DNA of 64,000 bases, taken from NCBI GenBank assembly GCA_964413055.1, contig CAYPRB010000006.1:1-64000 (forward strand), given 5' to 3'. The translations under genes and the position numbers were made by a program. Shown here piece by piece: positions 41,522 through 51,849 of the stretch. This stretch comes from UBA3102 sp964413055. Its GTDB lineage: Bacteria; Bacillota; Desulfotomaculia; Desulfotomaculales; Pelotomaculaceae. The number at the start of each line of letters is the position of its first letter. Position 1 is the stretch's first letter. A model generated the notes under the pieces. It was not told where the DNA came from. It did no database searches and was given only the letters and a program-made list of their open reading frames with translations.

Positions 41522-43243
41522 GTGGGAGAATCATTTTTCGGTTTTGCCGGTCTGTTGACCTTTATTCAGGTATTTTTTGCGGTTGTTATCGGATTATATT
41601 TTTGGAACCTGCTTAAAACCCAGCAGGGTAACAAGACGGCAGTAGAAAAGGATTCCAGAAAAGAGATGGAAAAACTTCAAAGAATGCGTGCCGTTTCTTT
41701 GACAGAACCGCTTTCAGAAAAAACACGTCCGGTTAAGCTTGATGAAATCATTGGACAGGTTGAAGGGCTGAAAGCCCTGAGAGCGGCCTTATGCGGTCCT
41801 AACCCGCAACACGTGATTGTTTACGGTCCACCCGGGGTTGGTAAAACAGCGGCGGCAAGGCTGGTGCTGGAGGAGGCAAAAAAGAATAAAGATTCACCTT
41901 TCACAGAAAATGCCGGGTTTGTTGAAGTAGATGCCACTACTGCCCGTTTCGATGAACGGGGGATTGCCGACCCGCTGATCGGTTCCGTACACGACCCTAT
42001 TTATCAGGGTGCGGGAGCGATGGGTATGGCCGGCATTCCCCAGCCTAAGCCCGGGGCGGTTACCAAGGCGCACGGAGGCATGTTGTTTATTGATGAAATA
42101 GGAGAACTGCATCCAATTCAGATTAACAAACTTTTAAAGGTAATGGAAGACCGCAGGGTGTTTCTGGAAAGTGCTTATTATAATTCCGAGGATACCAATA
42201 TACCGTTTCATATCCACGATATTTTCCAAAACGGCCTGCCGGCTGATTTTCGTCTGGTAGGTGCAACTACCAGGGAGCCGGAGCACCTGCCACCGGCATT
42301 ACGTTCACGCAGCCTGGAAATATTTTTTCACCAATTGCTGCCCGGTGAAATTGAAAAAATTGCTTTAAACGCTGCCGGCAAGGTGGGTATGCCATTCGAA
42401 GACGGTGTGCTGGAAGTGATCAAAAAATACGCCAAAAACGGGCGCGAGGCGGTTAATATCATCCAAATTGCCGGAGGTATTGCCATCACGGAAGGTAAGA
42501 AAAAAATCTGTACTGCTGATATAGAATGGATTATTAACAATGGCCAGTATCCCCCCAGACCGGAAAAAAAAGTTCCCTCACGCCCCCAAGTAGGGCTGGT
42601 CAACGGCCTTGCGGTATACGGTCCTAATACCGGGGCACTGCTTGAAGTAGAAGCCAACGCCATTCCAACAGTTCGCAGGCAGGGCCGGATAACGGTTACG
42701 GGAATGGTTGAAGAAGAGGAGCTCGGTGGTGGAGGAAGAACTTTGAGGCGTAAAAGTATGGCGAAAAGCTCGGTGGAAAATGTCCTGACCGTTTTGCGGA
42801 AAACCATGGAAATAGATCCCTGGGATTACGATATCCACGTTAATTTTCCCGGCGGGACACCAACCGATGGCCCTTCAGCCGGAGTGACTATTGCCACGGC
42901 GATTTATTCTGCCATTACGGGATTGCCTGTTGACAATCTGGTGGCCATGACCGGGGAAATATCCATCCGGGGATTAGTTAAACCTGTGGGTGGTATTGTC
43001 GCCAAAGTGGAAGCCGCTCGTCAGGCCGGAGCTTTGAAGATATTGATACCGTTAGAAAATTACCAGGAAATTTTTAAAAAAATTAGTGGAGTTGAAATTA
43101 TACCGGTTGAACGTCTTGAAGAAATAATTCGGATCGCATTAATCAGTACCCCGCCGGTTGATAAAAAGAAAGAACCGGTTAAAGCGGCGCACCTGGATGT
43201 GTTGACCGCATCAACAATAATTGGAGGGCAACATTCATTGTAG
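41522..43243 (+). CDS. lonB: Sporulation-type ATP-dependent protease LonB
   Basis: A 573-residue membrane-anchored Lon-type protease. An N-terminal membrane segment (FAGLLTFIQVFFAVVIGLYFW) is followed by an AAA+ domain: Walker A YGPPGVGKTAAAR and Walker B MLFIDEIGEL. The protease domain at the C-terminus has the catalytic Ser in GPSAGVT and Lys in GGIVAKVEAA, 43 residues apart as in other Lon proteins. In Bacillus, LonB works in the forespore. GTG 41522 has GAGGAGGT 5 bp upstream. It lies just upstream of lon, as in Bacillus, and is followed by a terminator. Confidence 0.94.
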   Translation: MGESFFGFAGLLTFIQVFFAVVIGLYFWNLLKTQQGNKTAVEKDSRKEMEKLQRMRAVSLTEPLSEKTRPVKLDEIIGQVEGLKALRAALCGPNPQHVIVYGPPGVGKTAAARLVLEEAKKNKDSPFTENAGFVEVDATTARFDERGIADPLIGSVHDPIYQGAGAMGMAGIPQPKPGAVTKAHGGMLFIDEIGELHPIQINKLLKVMEDRRVFLESAYYNSEDTNIPFHIHDIFQNGLPADFRLVGATTREPEHLPPALRSRSLEIFFHQLLPGEIEKIALNAAGKVGMPFEDGVLEVIKKYAKNGREAVNIIQIAGGIAITEGKKKICTADIEWIINNGQYPPRPEKKVPSRPQVGLVNGLAVYGPNTGALLEVEANAIPTVRRQGRITVTGMVEEEELGGGGRTLRRKSMAKSSVENVLTVLRKTMEIDPWDYDIHVNFPGGTPTDGPSAGVTIATAIYSAITGLPVDNLVAMTGEISIRGLVKPVGGIVAKVEAARQAGALKILIPLENYQEIFKKISGVEIIPVERLEEIIRIALISTPPVDKKKEPVKAAHLDVLTASTIIGGQHSL

Positions 43244-43312
43244 CCATAGTTAAGAATGGCATATCTAAGGAATTAATAAAAAAAAGGCATATATTACTTG
43301 TATATTATGAAT

Positions 43313-43335
43313 AACCCGGCAAACGCCGGGTTTAT
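43313..43335 (+). terminator. Intrinsic terminator after lonB
   Basis: AACCCGGC (43313-43320) pairs with GCCGGGTT (43325-43332), then T-rich sequence. Confidence 0.75.
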
Positions 43336-43454
43336 TATATTCCTTGTAATTATTGCTATGGCGGTGTTTTTGCTTTTTATGATAAAATAGTAGTTGAATT
43401 ATGTCCCAGGATATGACAATGAAATTGTGTCGATACTTAAAAGGGGGTGCAGTT

Positions 43455-45872
43455 TTGAAGTCGAAATCAAGGGTTTTACCGCTACTGCCTTTAAGAGGTA
43501 TTCTGGTCTTCCCTTATATGGTGATACACCTGGACGTGGGGCGTGAAAAGTCGGTTCAGGCCATTGAAGAAGCTATGATCCAGGACCGGATAATATTTCT
43601 TGCTACCCAAAAGGAAGCCCAGAACGATGCTCCTTCTGAAAACGATATTTATCAGATTGGAACCATAGCTGAGGTTAAACAGCTTTTAAAGCTCCCTGGG
43701 GGTACCATCAGGGTTTTGGTAGAGGGTATTGCCAGGGCCAGGGCCAGTCGTTTTATATCAATAGAGCCCTATTTTCAGGTGGAAGTGGAGCAGTATTCTG
43801 AAGTTTTCCGTAAAAACAGCGAGATCGAAGCACTGATGCGCAGCCTGGTTTATCAGTTTGAGCAGTATGTCAAACTATCCAAACGGATTCCCCCGGAAAC
43901 CGTGGTTTCGGTGGTGAACCTGGAAGAGCCCGGCCGGTTGGCGGATATCATCGCCTCTCACCTGACACTGCGTATCGAGGATAAACAGAGTGTTCTTGAA
44001 GCGGTATCTATTGTCCCGCGGTTGGAAAAATTATGTGCTATTGTGGCTAAAGAATTGGAAATAGTTGAGTTGGAAAGAAAAATTAATGTTCGCGTACGGA
44101 AACAGATGGAAAAAACCCAGAAGGAATATTATTTGCGGGAACAAATAAAAGCCATCCAGCGGGAACTGGGTGAAAAAGACGAACGTATGGCCGAGGGCGA
44201 AGAATTTCGGGAGAAGATCGCCGAGTCCAAGTTGCCCAAAGAGGTGGAAGAAAAGGCAATCAAAGAAGTAGAGCGCCTGGAAAAGATGCCTCCCATGGCT
44301 GCCGAAGCTACAGTGGTGCGCAATTATCTGGATTGGCTGTTATCATTGCCGTGGAGCAAGGGCACCCGGGACCGGCTGGATATGAAAACAGCAGAAGTAA
44401 TTTTGGAAGAAGACCACTACGGGCTTAAAAACGTTAAGGAGCGAATTTTGGAATATCTGGCAATACGCAAACTGGCTAAAAAAATGAAAGGGCCGATCAT
44501 ATGTTTTGTGGGACCGCCGGGGGTGGGGAAAACCTCCCTGGGCAAGTCAATTGCCAGGGCGTTGGAGCGCAAGTTCATCCGTATATCTCTGGGCGGAGTG
44601 CGTGATGAGGCTGAGATTAGGGGTCACCGCCGTACTTATGTCGGGGCCATGCCGGGCAGGATAATTCAAGGAATGCGCCAGGCCGGCTCTAAGAACCCTG
44701 TTTTTTTATTGGATGAAGTCGATAAAATGAATATGGATTTCCGTGGCGACCCGTCATCGGCGCTTTTGGAAGTGCTGGATCCCGAGCAGAACAACAGTTT
44801 CAGTGACCATTATATTGAAGCGCCCTTTGATTTGTCCAACGTGATGTTCATCACCACTGCGAATGTGCAGCATAATATTCCCCGTCCGTTGCTGGACCGG
44901 ATGGAAGTAATTTACCTTTCCGGTTATACTGAAGAAGAAAAATTACAGATTGCAATTCGTTATTTGATTCCGAAACAGATAAAGGAAAACGGGTTGCAAA
45001 AGTCTACTTTGAAGATATCAGAAAACGCGATCCGGAAAATTATCCGGCAATATACCAGGGAGTCCGGTGTGCGTAATTTGGAAAGACAGATTGCAAAAAT
45101 TTGTCGTAAAACTGCCCGGCAGGTGGTCACTTATAAGTCCCAAAAGATCCATGTAACCATTCAAAACTTGAATCAGTTTCTGGGGCCCACTCAATTTCGC
45201 TACGGCGTGGCCGAGCGGGATGACCAGGTAGGAGTGGCGACCGGTCTGGCCTGGACTGAAGTCGGTGGTGACACTATGGCGATTGAAGTTACGGTCTATA
45301 AAGGAGACGGTAAGTTGACCCTGACCGGTAAATTGGGAGATGTAATGAAAGAGTCCGCTCAGGCCGGTTACAGCTATATTAGAGGTAAATCCGCGGAGTT
45401 TGGCCTGGATGAATCTTTTTTTGACCAGCAGAATATCCACATCCACATTCCCGAGGGGGCTATTCCCAAGGATGGTCCTTCAGCCGGTATAACTATGGCC
45501 AGTGCTTTGGCTTCCGTGGTGACCGGTATAAAGGTTCGCCATGATGTGGCCATGACCGGAGAAATAACCTTGCGGGGGAGAATACTTCCAGTGGGGGGGA
45601 TCAAGGAGAAAGTACTGGCTGCTCACCGGGCCGGTATTAAGAATTTGATTCTGCCCATAGACAACAAGAAAGACATAGCAGAAATACCCAGAAAGGTTAG
45701 GGATAAGATAAACTTTATTTTGGTCGGCCATATGGACCAGGTTTTGGAAGCGGCATTGATTGGTAAGGATTATCAATCAATAGGCATTACAGCCACGCCA
45801 CCGATGATTCCACAGCCGTCTGCCTACCAGTCCGCCGGTATAAACGAAGGGAGTTCCTATATTCCTTCATGA
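43455..45872 (+). CDS. lon: ATP-dependent protease Lon (LonA)
   Basis: An 805-residue cytosolic protease: N-terminal LON substrate domain (LPLLPLRGILVFPYMVIHLDVGR), coiled-coil linker, AAA+ domain (GPPGVGKTSLGKS, FLLDEVDKM) and C-terminal protease with Ser676 (DGPSAGI) and Lys719 (IKEKVLAAH), 43 residues apart. It degrades misfolded and regulatory proteins. TTG 43455 follows AAGGGGGTG at 6 bp spacing and fits the family length; an ATG at 43401 has no ribosome binding site. It overlaps ysxC by 4 bp. Confidence 0.96.
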   Translation: MKSKSRVLPLLPLRGILVFPYMVIHLDVGREKSVQAIEEAMIQDRIIFLATQKEAQNDAPSENDIYQIGTIAEVKQLLKLPGGTIRVLVEGIARARASRFISIEPYFQVEVEQYSEVFRKNSEIEALMRSLVYQFEQYVKLSKRIPPETVVSVVNLEEPGRLADIIASHLTLRIEDKQSVLEAVSIVPRLEKLCAIVAKELEIVELERKINVRVRKQMEKTQKEYYLREQIKAIQRELGEKDERMAEGEEFREKIAESKLPKEVEEKAIKEVERLEKMPPMAAEATVVRNYLDWLLSLPWSKGTRDRLDMKTAEVILEEDHYGLKNVKERILEYLAIRKLAKKMKGPIICFVGPPGVGKTSLGKSIARALERKFIRISLGGVRDEAEIRGHRRTYVGAMPGRIIQGMRQAGSKNPVFLLDEVDKMNMDFRGDPSSALLEVLDPEQNNSFSDHYIEAPFDLSNVMFITTANVQHNIPRPLLDRMEVIYLSGYTEEEKLQIAIRYLIPKQIKENGLQKSTLKISENAIRKIIRQYTRESGVRNLERQIAKICRKTARQVVTYKSQKIHVTIQNLNQFLGPTQFRYGVAERDDQVGVATGLAWTEVGGDTMAIEVTVYKGDGKLTLTGKLGDVMKESAQAGYSYIRGKSAEFGLDESFFDQQNIHIHIPEGAIPKDGPSAGITMASALASVVTGIKVRHDVAMTGEITLRGRILPVGGIKEKVLAAHRAGIKNLILPIDNKKDIAEIPRKVRDKINFILVGHMDQVLEAALIGKDYQSIGITATPPMIPQPSAYQSAGINEGSSYIPS

Positions 45873-46468
45873 AAATAAGCAGCTCTGAGTTTATTAAAAG
45901 TGTAGTTAAGAAACAAGATTACCCGGCCGGGAAATTACCGGAAATTGCCCTGGCCGGGCGTTCTAATGTGGGGAAATCCTCTCTTTTAAATAAACTTCTG
46001 AACAGGAGAGGCCTGGCTCGAACCAGTAAAACTCCCGGGCGTACCCGTATGATCAATTTTTTCTTGGTTAATGGTTGTTTCCATTTGGTAGACCTGCCGG
46101 GGTATGGTTATGCTAAAGTTTCTGCCCGGGAAAGAGAAGGCTGGCGTAAAATGGTAGAGGGCTACCTGAAATCAAGAAGCAACCTGAAAGGTATGGTACT
46201 CCTGGTGGATAGCCGGCACCCGCCCACAGTTCTAGATGTGCAAATGTATGACTGGTTGAAGTTTTACCGTATTCCCACCGTAATAGTGGGAACCAAGGCG
46301 GATAAACTTTCCCGTTCCAGGCTGATAAAGTCGGTGGAGACTATACGTAAAACACTGCCCGTTTCAAACCAGGACCGGTTGGTTCTGTTTTCAGCGGAAA
46401 CCGGCTTGGGGCGCGAGGAATTGCTTGAAATAATTAGCGCCTGGGTGAATATCACCGGGAATGAGTAG
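45869..46468 (+). CDS. ysxC: Ribosome biogenesis GTPase YsxC/EngB
   Basis: A 199-residue essential GTPase for 50S subunit assembly. G1 is AGRSNVGKSSLLNKL, G2 lies near TSKTPGRTR, G3 is VDLPGYGYAKV and G4 is GTKADKLS. The ATG overlaps the lon stop codon, the lon-ysxC order known from Bacillus. It ends three bases from the convergent lipoprotein-like gene; a weak shared hairpin (TAGATTT/AAATCTA) lies over both stops. Confidence 0.96.
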   Translation: MKISSSEFIKSVVKKQDYPAGKLPEIALAGRSNVGKSSLLNKLLNRRGLARTSKTPGRTRMINFFLVNGCFHLVDLPGYGYAKVSAREREGWRKMVEGYLKSRSNLKGMVLLVDSRHPPTVLDVQMYDWLKFYRIPTVIVGTKADKLSRSRLIKSVETIRKTLPVSNQDRLVLFSAETGLGREELLEIISAWVNITGNE

Positions 46469-46470
46469 AT

Positions 46471-47547
46471 TTATTTTGATAAAAATCTATTTATATATTT
46501 TTTAAAGAAGTTGTTTTTTTCCTCGGGAGTATATTTTACAGTTTTTACCGCCTGATTGGCAAAGCAGTTTTCTACCACGTCTGCGTAAGCGGCCGGTGTC
46601 TCTATTTCGCCTGCTTCTTTTGCGGCCGTACAGAATCTGACATAAGCATTTTGGTATACTTGGGGGCTGTCATTCCATATCTGAAGTTTCAGGTAGCGTT
46701 CTATTGATTTTAGAAGTACGGTACGGTCAAGGTCTGCAAATGACGGTGCGACTACGGCGGCGGCTTCCGTTGCACTGTGACAAAAAAGCCAAAGTTGAGC
46801 CTTGTAAATTGCGTTAGTGAATTTCTGAATTACTTCGGGATTTGTTGCGATATAACCGGGCAGTGCGGCATAAGCGGTTACCATCATGTTTCCGGCAGCT
46901 TCTCCGACCGAAAATACTGCCTGGCCGTAACCTTTAGATTCTACTATAGTGGCTTCGGGTTCCAGTAATTGAATGTAACTGCCGGTTCCGGCGCGAAAAG
47001 CGCCGGGGCGTAATGAATCAGGTATATTATTGTAGATGGTTACTTCTCTGTTGGGACGGATTTCGCGTTGTCTCAAAGCGTATTCAAGCGCTATTTCCGA
47101 GCTGTCGTTTTGGGAACCGCCGATTATTGTCTGATCCTTCAGTTTTTCCCACTGAAATTCTTCTGTGTTTTTTCTGGCCAGAAGAAAAGAACCGTCACGT
47201 GAAGACATGGTCGCAAATATTTTTGGTTGGGGGCCTTCCCTGTCCGGGTTGAAAATGATGTTTTGCAGCCCGCAAAGTACAATCTCGGTTCTACCGTCGG
47301 CCATGGCTGCACTGATTGCTGCGGGACTGGTAGTAATAATTTTTACGGCTAAGTTTTGTTCTTTAAAAAAGCCAAGATTCAAAGCCAGATACTGCGGTAG
47401 AAAATATGGTGAGCGGGCTGATTCCAAAATTTTTACGTTATGAATTTCCGGAAGGGGAGCAGTGTTTTTAAGTATATAACTTCCTGAAAACAAAATGACG
47501 GCTATAATAATCAGTATGAGAAATATTTTTCTTTTTAAGGAAGACAA
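46471..47547 (-). CDS. NMT1/SsuA-type ABC transporter substrate-binding protein, orphan
   Basis: A 358-residue exported protein with an N-terminal anchor (KRKIFLILIIIAVILFSGSYIL) that lacks a lipobox Cys. The body follows the NMT1/THI5-like fold: ARSPYFLPQYLALNLGFFKEQNLAVKI, then TSPAAISAAMADGRTEIVLCG, which bind nitrogen- or sulphur-containing organic ligands (thiamine precursors, sulfonates, nitrate). No permease or ATPase gene is adjacent. It lies alone on the minus strand within the conserved lon-ysxC/valS region. The TTG start has AGGAG upstream. Confidence 0.8.
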   Translation of the reverse strand: MSSLKRKIFLILIIIAVILFSGSYILKNTAPLPEIHNVKILESARSPYFLPQYLALNLGFFKEQNLAVKIITTSPAAISAAMADGRTEIVLCGLQNIIFNPDREGPQPKIFATMSSRDGSFLLARKNTEEFQWEKLKDQTIIGGSQNDSSEIALEYALRQREIRPNREVTIYNNIPDSLRPGAFRAGTGSYIQLLEPEATIVESKGYGQAVFSVGEAAGNMMVTAYAALPGYIATNPEVIQKFTNAIYKAQLWLFCHSATEAAAVVAPSFADLDRTVLLKSIERYLKLQIWNDSPQVYQNAYVRFCTAAKEAGEIETPAAYADVVENCFANQAVKTVKYTPEEKNNFFKKYINRFLSK

Positions 47548-47757
47548 ATTTTATTCTCCTTAATAATTTTTCACTGTTCTTATTAAAATAACTATATTAA
47601 TTTTGCAGGTATTCATGCTTAAGAATGGAATAAAAAATAAATTAACATGTGGTGACATTGTCTTATGGTAAATTATTACAGTATTAGATGTCGAATCGAA
47701 TCGAGCTTATTGAAGAAATCTTTAGTGTGAGATGGAAACATTTGAGGAGTGAATCCG

Positions 47758-50412
47758 TTGGGTAAAAAAGACCTTCCGACTGTCTACGATCCGCTTGCTG
47801 TGGAACAAAAATGGTATCAATATTGGGAAAACAACAATTTTTTTCATATGGATGTCAATCCCGGGCAGGAACCGTTCTGTATTGTAATGCCGCCGCCGAA
47901 CGTAACCGGTCAATTGCACATGGGGCATGCCCTGGACAATACCTTGCAGGATATCCTCACCCGGTGGCGGAGAATGCAGGGTTATAATACCCTCTGGTTG
48001 CCTGGAACGGACCATGCCGGAATTGCCACTCAGGCCAGAGTTGAGGAACAATTAGCCGTAGATAGTGTTTCACGCTACGACCTTGGCCGGCAGGAATTTT
48101 TAAACCGGATCTGGGATTGGAAAAAAAAGTACGGTAACCGGATTACTACTCAATTGAGAAGATTGGGTGCATCCTGTGACTGGCAGCGGGAGCGTTTCAC
48201 CATGGACGATGGTTGCTCTGAAGCTGTTTTGGAAGTTTTTATTAATCTCTACCGGCAGGGATTGATTTACCAGGATTATTATATTACTAACTGGTGTTCC
48301 AAGTGTAAAACAACTATTTCCGATATTGAAGTGGAACACTTGGAGCGGCCGGGGCATTTATATTACTTGAAATATCCTCTAAAAGAAGGAGAGGGGTACG
48401 TCGTCATTGCTACTACCCGTCCGGAAACCATGTTGGGCGATGTGGCGGTAGCTGTAAATCCGGAAGACGAACGCTATGCGGCCATGGTAGGTAAAACTTT
48501 AATCCTGCCCTTAGTAGGTCGTGAGATGCCGGTTATAGCCGATGGCTATGTTGATCCATCCTTCGGCACTGGTGCCCTAAAAATCACTCCGGCTCACGAC
48601 CCCAACGACTATGAAGTAGGGGTGCGGCATAACCTGCCCCAGGTGAAGGTAATCAATCAGGAAGGAAAAATGAGTGCGGATGCCGGCCCTCAATATCAGG
48701 GTCTGGACCGGTACGAGTGCCGCAAGAAAATTGTCCGGGATCTGGAAGCAGGCGGTTATCTTGTGAAAACTGAAGACCATGCTCATGCGGTGGGACATTG
48801 TTACCGTTGTAATACCGTTATTGAACCGATGCTTTCGCGCCAGTGGTTTGTTAAGATGAAGCCCCTGGCGGAACCGGCCATCCGGGCGGTCAGGGAAGGA
48901 CGTATCCGGTTTGTGCCGGAACGCTTCAGTAAAGTATATTTAAACTGGATGGAAAATATTCGGGACTGGTGTATTTCCCGCCAGCTTTGGTGGGGGCACC
49001 GCATTCCGGTTTGGTATTGCAAGGAATGTGCGGAAATAAACGTTTCTAAAGAGCCTGTATCACGGTGCCCTAAATGCGGCAGTTTGAGTGTAGAGCAGGA
49101 CCCCGATGTGCTGGATACCTGGTTTTCATCTGCTCTATGGCCCTTTTCCACCCTGGGCTGGCCTAAAAAAACCCTTGACCTGGCCTATTATTATCCCACC
49201 TCGGTACTGGTCACCGGTCGGGACATCATCTTTTTCTGGGTGGCGCGGATGATTTTTTCGGGGCTTGCCTTTATGAATGAGGTACCGTTCAGGGATGTAT
49301 TTATTCACGGTTTGGTTCTGGATGCCCTGGGACGCAAGATGAGTAAGTCGCTTGGCAACGGTGTTGACCCCATTGACGTGATTGAGTCGCACGGAGCGGA
49401 TAGCCTGCGGTTTATGCTGGTGACAGGGAATACCCCCGGTAACGATTTGCGTTTTCATTTTGAACGTTTGGACGGGGCGCGCAATTTTGCTAACAAGCTT
49501 TGGAATGCTTCCCGTTTTGCTTTAATGAACCTGGAAGATTTTGATCCTGAAGGAAGGCCGGGACCGTACACCTTGGCCGACCGGTGGATTATCAGCCGCT
49601 ATCACTCAGCAGTCGCGGATGTTACCAGGTTTCTGGAAGCCTATGAACTTGGAGAAGCGGCACGGGTATTGTATGATTTTATCTGGAGCGAGTTCTGTGA
49701 CTGGTATATCGAGTTAGCCAAACCCAGGCTTTATGGTAAAACCACTCCTGCAGACAGGTATATCGCACAACATGTGTTGTCATCCGTTTTAAAGGGTATC
49801 CTTAAGCTTCTGCATCCCTTTATGCCTTTTATTACCGAGGAGATATGGCAGCACATGCCCGGCAGGGGTGTGACCGTGATGCGCGTGTCCTGGCCTGTGG
49901 CGCGTAAAGAATTGGTGAGTCCGGAGGCAGAAAAAGAAATGGCGCTCATAATGGAAGTTACCAGGGCCATCAGGCATATCCGCAGTGAGATGAACCTCCC
50001 GCCTGGCCGTAAGATAGAAGTTTTATTAGCGGTTCCGGAGGAGCCGGTCCGGGATATGTTAAAGAAGAGTAAGGAATACATGCAAATTTTAACCAACGGG
50101 ACCATAAAAATATATCCGGTGTTTGCTGATGCGCCGGAGAACGCCGCTCACGCGGTAACCGCAAGAGGCGTGGAAGTGTTTATTCCGCTTAAAGGACTGA
50201 TAGACATAGAGAAAGAAACCGTGCGGTTAAAGAAAGAACTTGCAGCAGTGGAAAAAGACCTGGCCCGGGTGCGGGGTAAGCTTAAAAACCAGGCATTTTT
50301 AGCTAAAGCCCCGGCAGAAGTGGTGGATAAAGAAAAAATCAAGGAAGAGGAGTTCGTCTCGAAACATATGGCGGTCAAAGAACGGCTTCAAATGCTGGAG
50401 GGCATAAAATAA
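47758..50412 (+). CDS. valS: Valyl-tRNA synthetase
   Basis: An 884-residue class I synthetase. PPPNVTGQLHMGHAL holds the HIGH motif, GRKMSKSLGNG the KMSKS motif, and TTRPETMLGD the editing domain that clears Thr-tRNA. Four cysteines in a C-x2-C plus C-x2-C set (CKECAEI, CPKCGS) form a zinc site. The C-terminus is the coiled coil typical of ValRS. TTG 47758 is used because TGAGGAG lies 8 bp upstream; GTG 47749 overlaps that site. No T-box leader is seen. It is 3 bp before folC, a common pairing. Confidence 0.97.
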   Translation: MGKKDLPTVYDPLAVEQKWYQYWENNNFFHMDVNPGQEPFCIVMPPPNVTGQLHMGHALDNTLQDILTRWRRMQGYNTLWLPGTDHAGIATQARVEEQLAVDSVSRYDLGRQEFLNRIWDWKKKYGNRITTQLRRLGASCDWQRERFTMDDGCSEAVLEVFINLYRQGLIYQDYYITNWCSKCKTTISDIEVEHLERPGHLYYLKYPLKEGEGYVVIATTRPETMLGDVAVAVNPEDERYAAMVGKTLILPLVGREMPVIADGYVDPSFGTGALKITPAHDPNDYEVGVRHNLPQVKVINQEGKMSADAGPQYQGLDRYECRKKIVRDLEAGGYLVKTEDHAHAVGHCYRCNTVIEPMLSRQWFVKMKPLAEPAIRAVREGRIRFVPERFSKVYLNWMENIRDWCISRQLWWGHRIPVWYCKECAEINVSKEPVSRCPKCGSLSVEQDPDVLDTWFSSALWPFSTLGWPKKTLDLAYYYPTSVLVTGRDIIFFWVARMIFSGLAFMNEVPFRDVFIHGLVLDALGRKMSKSLGNGVDPIDVIESHGADSLRFMLVTGNTPGNDLRFHFERLDGARNFANKLWNASRFALMNLEDFDPEGRPGPYTLADRWIISRYHSAVADVTRFLEAYELGEAARVLYDFIWSEFCDWYIELAKPRLYGKTTPADRYIAQHVLSSVLKGILKLLHPFMPFITEEIWQHMPGRGVTVMRVSWPVARKELVSPEAEKEMALIMEVTRAIRHIRSEMNLPPGRKIEVLLAVPEEPVRDMLKKSKEYMQILTNGTIKIYPVFADAPENAAHAVTARGVEVFIPLKGLIDIEKETVRLKKELAAVEKDLARVRGKLKNQAFLAKAPAEVVDKEKIKEEEFVSKHMAVKERLQMLEGIK

Positions 50413-50415
50413 AGC

Positions 50416-51714
50416 ATGAACTATGCAGACGCGATGAATTACCTGGCCGATCTGGCCAGGTTCGGTTTTAATTTTGGCCTGGAGCGGGTCGAGGAACTTT
50501 TAAACCGGTTGGGCAATCCGCACCGGTATTTGAAGACAGTACATATTGGAGGGACCAACGGGAAAGGTTCTACGGCTGTAATGCTGGCTTCTATCTTATT
50601 GCAGGCCGGTTACCGGGTAGGAGTTTTTACCTCGCCGCACCTGCATTCCTTTACTGAAAGATATCGCATTAACGGAATGGAAATAACACCGGGAAAAATG
50701 GCGGAACTAGTCGGAGAACTTCGCCCGTATATGGAAACCATGGTGGCGCAGGGATTTGAACATCCTACCCAGTTTGAAGCGGCGACCGCTTTGGCTTTTC
50801 TTTATTTTTACCGGGAAGAAGTAGATATTTTGGTACTTGAAGTGGGCTTGGGAGGGGCGATAGATTCTACCAATGTGGTGCTGCCGTTAGTTTCGGTGAT
50901 AACTAATATCGGTATGGACCACATGAATTACCTGGGTAATACGATTGCCGAAATTGCCGGGGTTAAAGCCGGTATTATCAAACCCGGCATTCCGGTGGTC
51001 ACGGCAGCCGAAGGAGAGGGGCTTGCAGTAATTGAGCAGGCCTGCCGGGAAAAAGATGCCCGTCTGGTACTGGTGGGACGGGACGTTACCTGGGGGCATA
51101 TCGCTAATACCGGTGGAGGTCAGGTATTTTTTATCCGGGGCCGGCAAGACACATACCGGAAGCTTTTCTTGCCCCTGTTGGGCAGGCACCAGCAGGTAAA
51201 TGCCGTTACTGCCGTGGCGGCAGCGGAAACTTTAATAGAAGCGGGAGGTGCGGTCAACCCGGAAGCGGTACGTAAAGGGCTTGCGGCGGTCAATTGGCCC
51301 GGCAGGCTGGAAATCATGTGTAAAGATCCGGTAGTTATTATTGACGGGGCACATAATTACGATGGTGCCAGGAGTTTGCGCCGTGCCCTGAAAGAATATT
51401 TTCCGGATAAGAAGCTGGTGCTTATGATTGGCATGCTTGGAGATAAGGACTATGCCAAGGTGCTCTCGGAATTGGCATTTAATGCCAGGGTGGTGGTGAC
51501 TAAACCGGACAATCCCAGGGCGTTAAACTGGCAAATTTTGGCGTCAGAGGCCGGTCGCTATTCTTCGGAAGTATACCTGGTAGAAGATATTGGTGCGGCG
51601 GTAGCAAAAGCCCTTGCGGTAGCCAGCCCGGACGATGTTGTATGTATCACCGGTTCGTTGTACATGATAGCTGAGGCAAGAAAAATATTGTTGAATAAAA
51701 ATGAAAAGTCATAG
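50416..51714 (+). CDS. folC: Folylpolyglutamate synthase/dihydrofolate synthase
   Basis: A 432-residue Mur-ligase-family enzyme that adds glutamate to folates. HIGGTNGKGSTAVMLASIL is the P-loop, VFTSPHLHSFTERYRING the folate region, LVLEVGLGGAIDSTNVV and ITNIGMDHMNYLGNT the metal and catalytic segments, and VVIIDGAHNYDGA starts the C-terminal domain. It follows valS directly. Confidence 0.96.
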   Translation: MNYADAMNYLADLARFGFNFGLERVEELLNRLGNPHRYLKTVHIGGTNGKGSTAVMLASILLQAGYRVGVFTSPHLHSFTERYRINGMEITPGKMAELVGELRPYMETMVAQGFEHPTQFEAATALAFLYFYREEVDILVLEVGLGGAIDSTNVVLPLVSVITNIGMDHMNYLGNTIAEIAGVKAGIIKPGIPVVTAAEGEGLAVIEQACREKDARLVLVGRDVTWGHIANTGGGQVFFIRGRQDTYRKLFLPLLGRHQQVNAVTAVAAAETLIEAGGAVNPEAVRKGLAAVNWPGRLEIMCKDPVVIIDGAHNYDGARSLRRALKEYFPDKKLVLMIGMLGDKDYAKVLSELAFNARVVVTKPDNPRALNWQILASEAGRYSSEVYLVEDIGAAVAKALAVASPDDVVCITGSLYMIAEARKILLNKNEKS

Positions 51715-51849
51715 GTTGTTGACATTGTTAAAAAATTAAACAAAAAATTGAATTTTTAGGTACAGCTTGTCATAAAATTAGTGAAATGTTAAACTGTTAA
51801 AGTAGTGTTATTTTAAATGTTGGTTTTTTATTGAAAGAGGAGGGTATCT

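Noticed and set aside
47548..47757. T-box leader of valS
   Set aside because: No conserved T-box sequence (TGGNACC type) or antiterminator/terminator pair is present in the gap.
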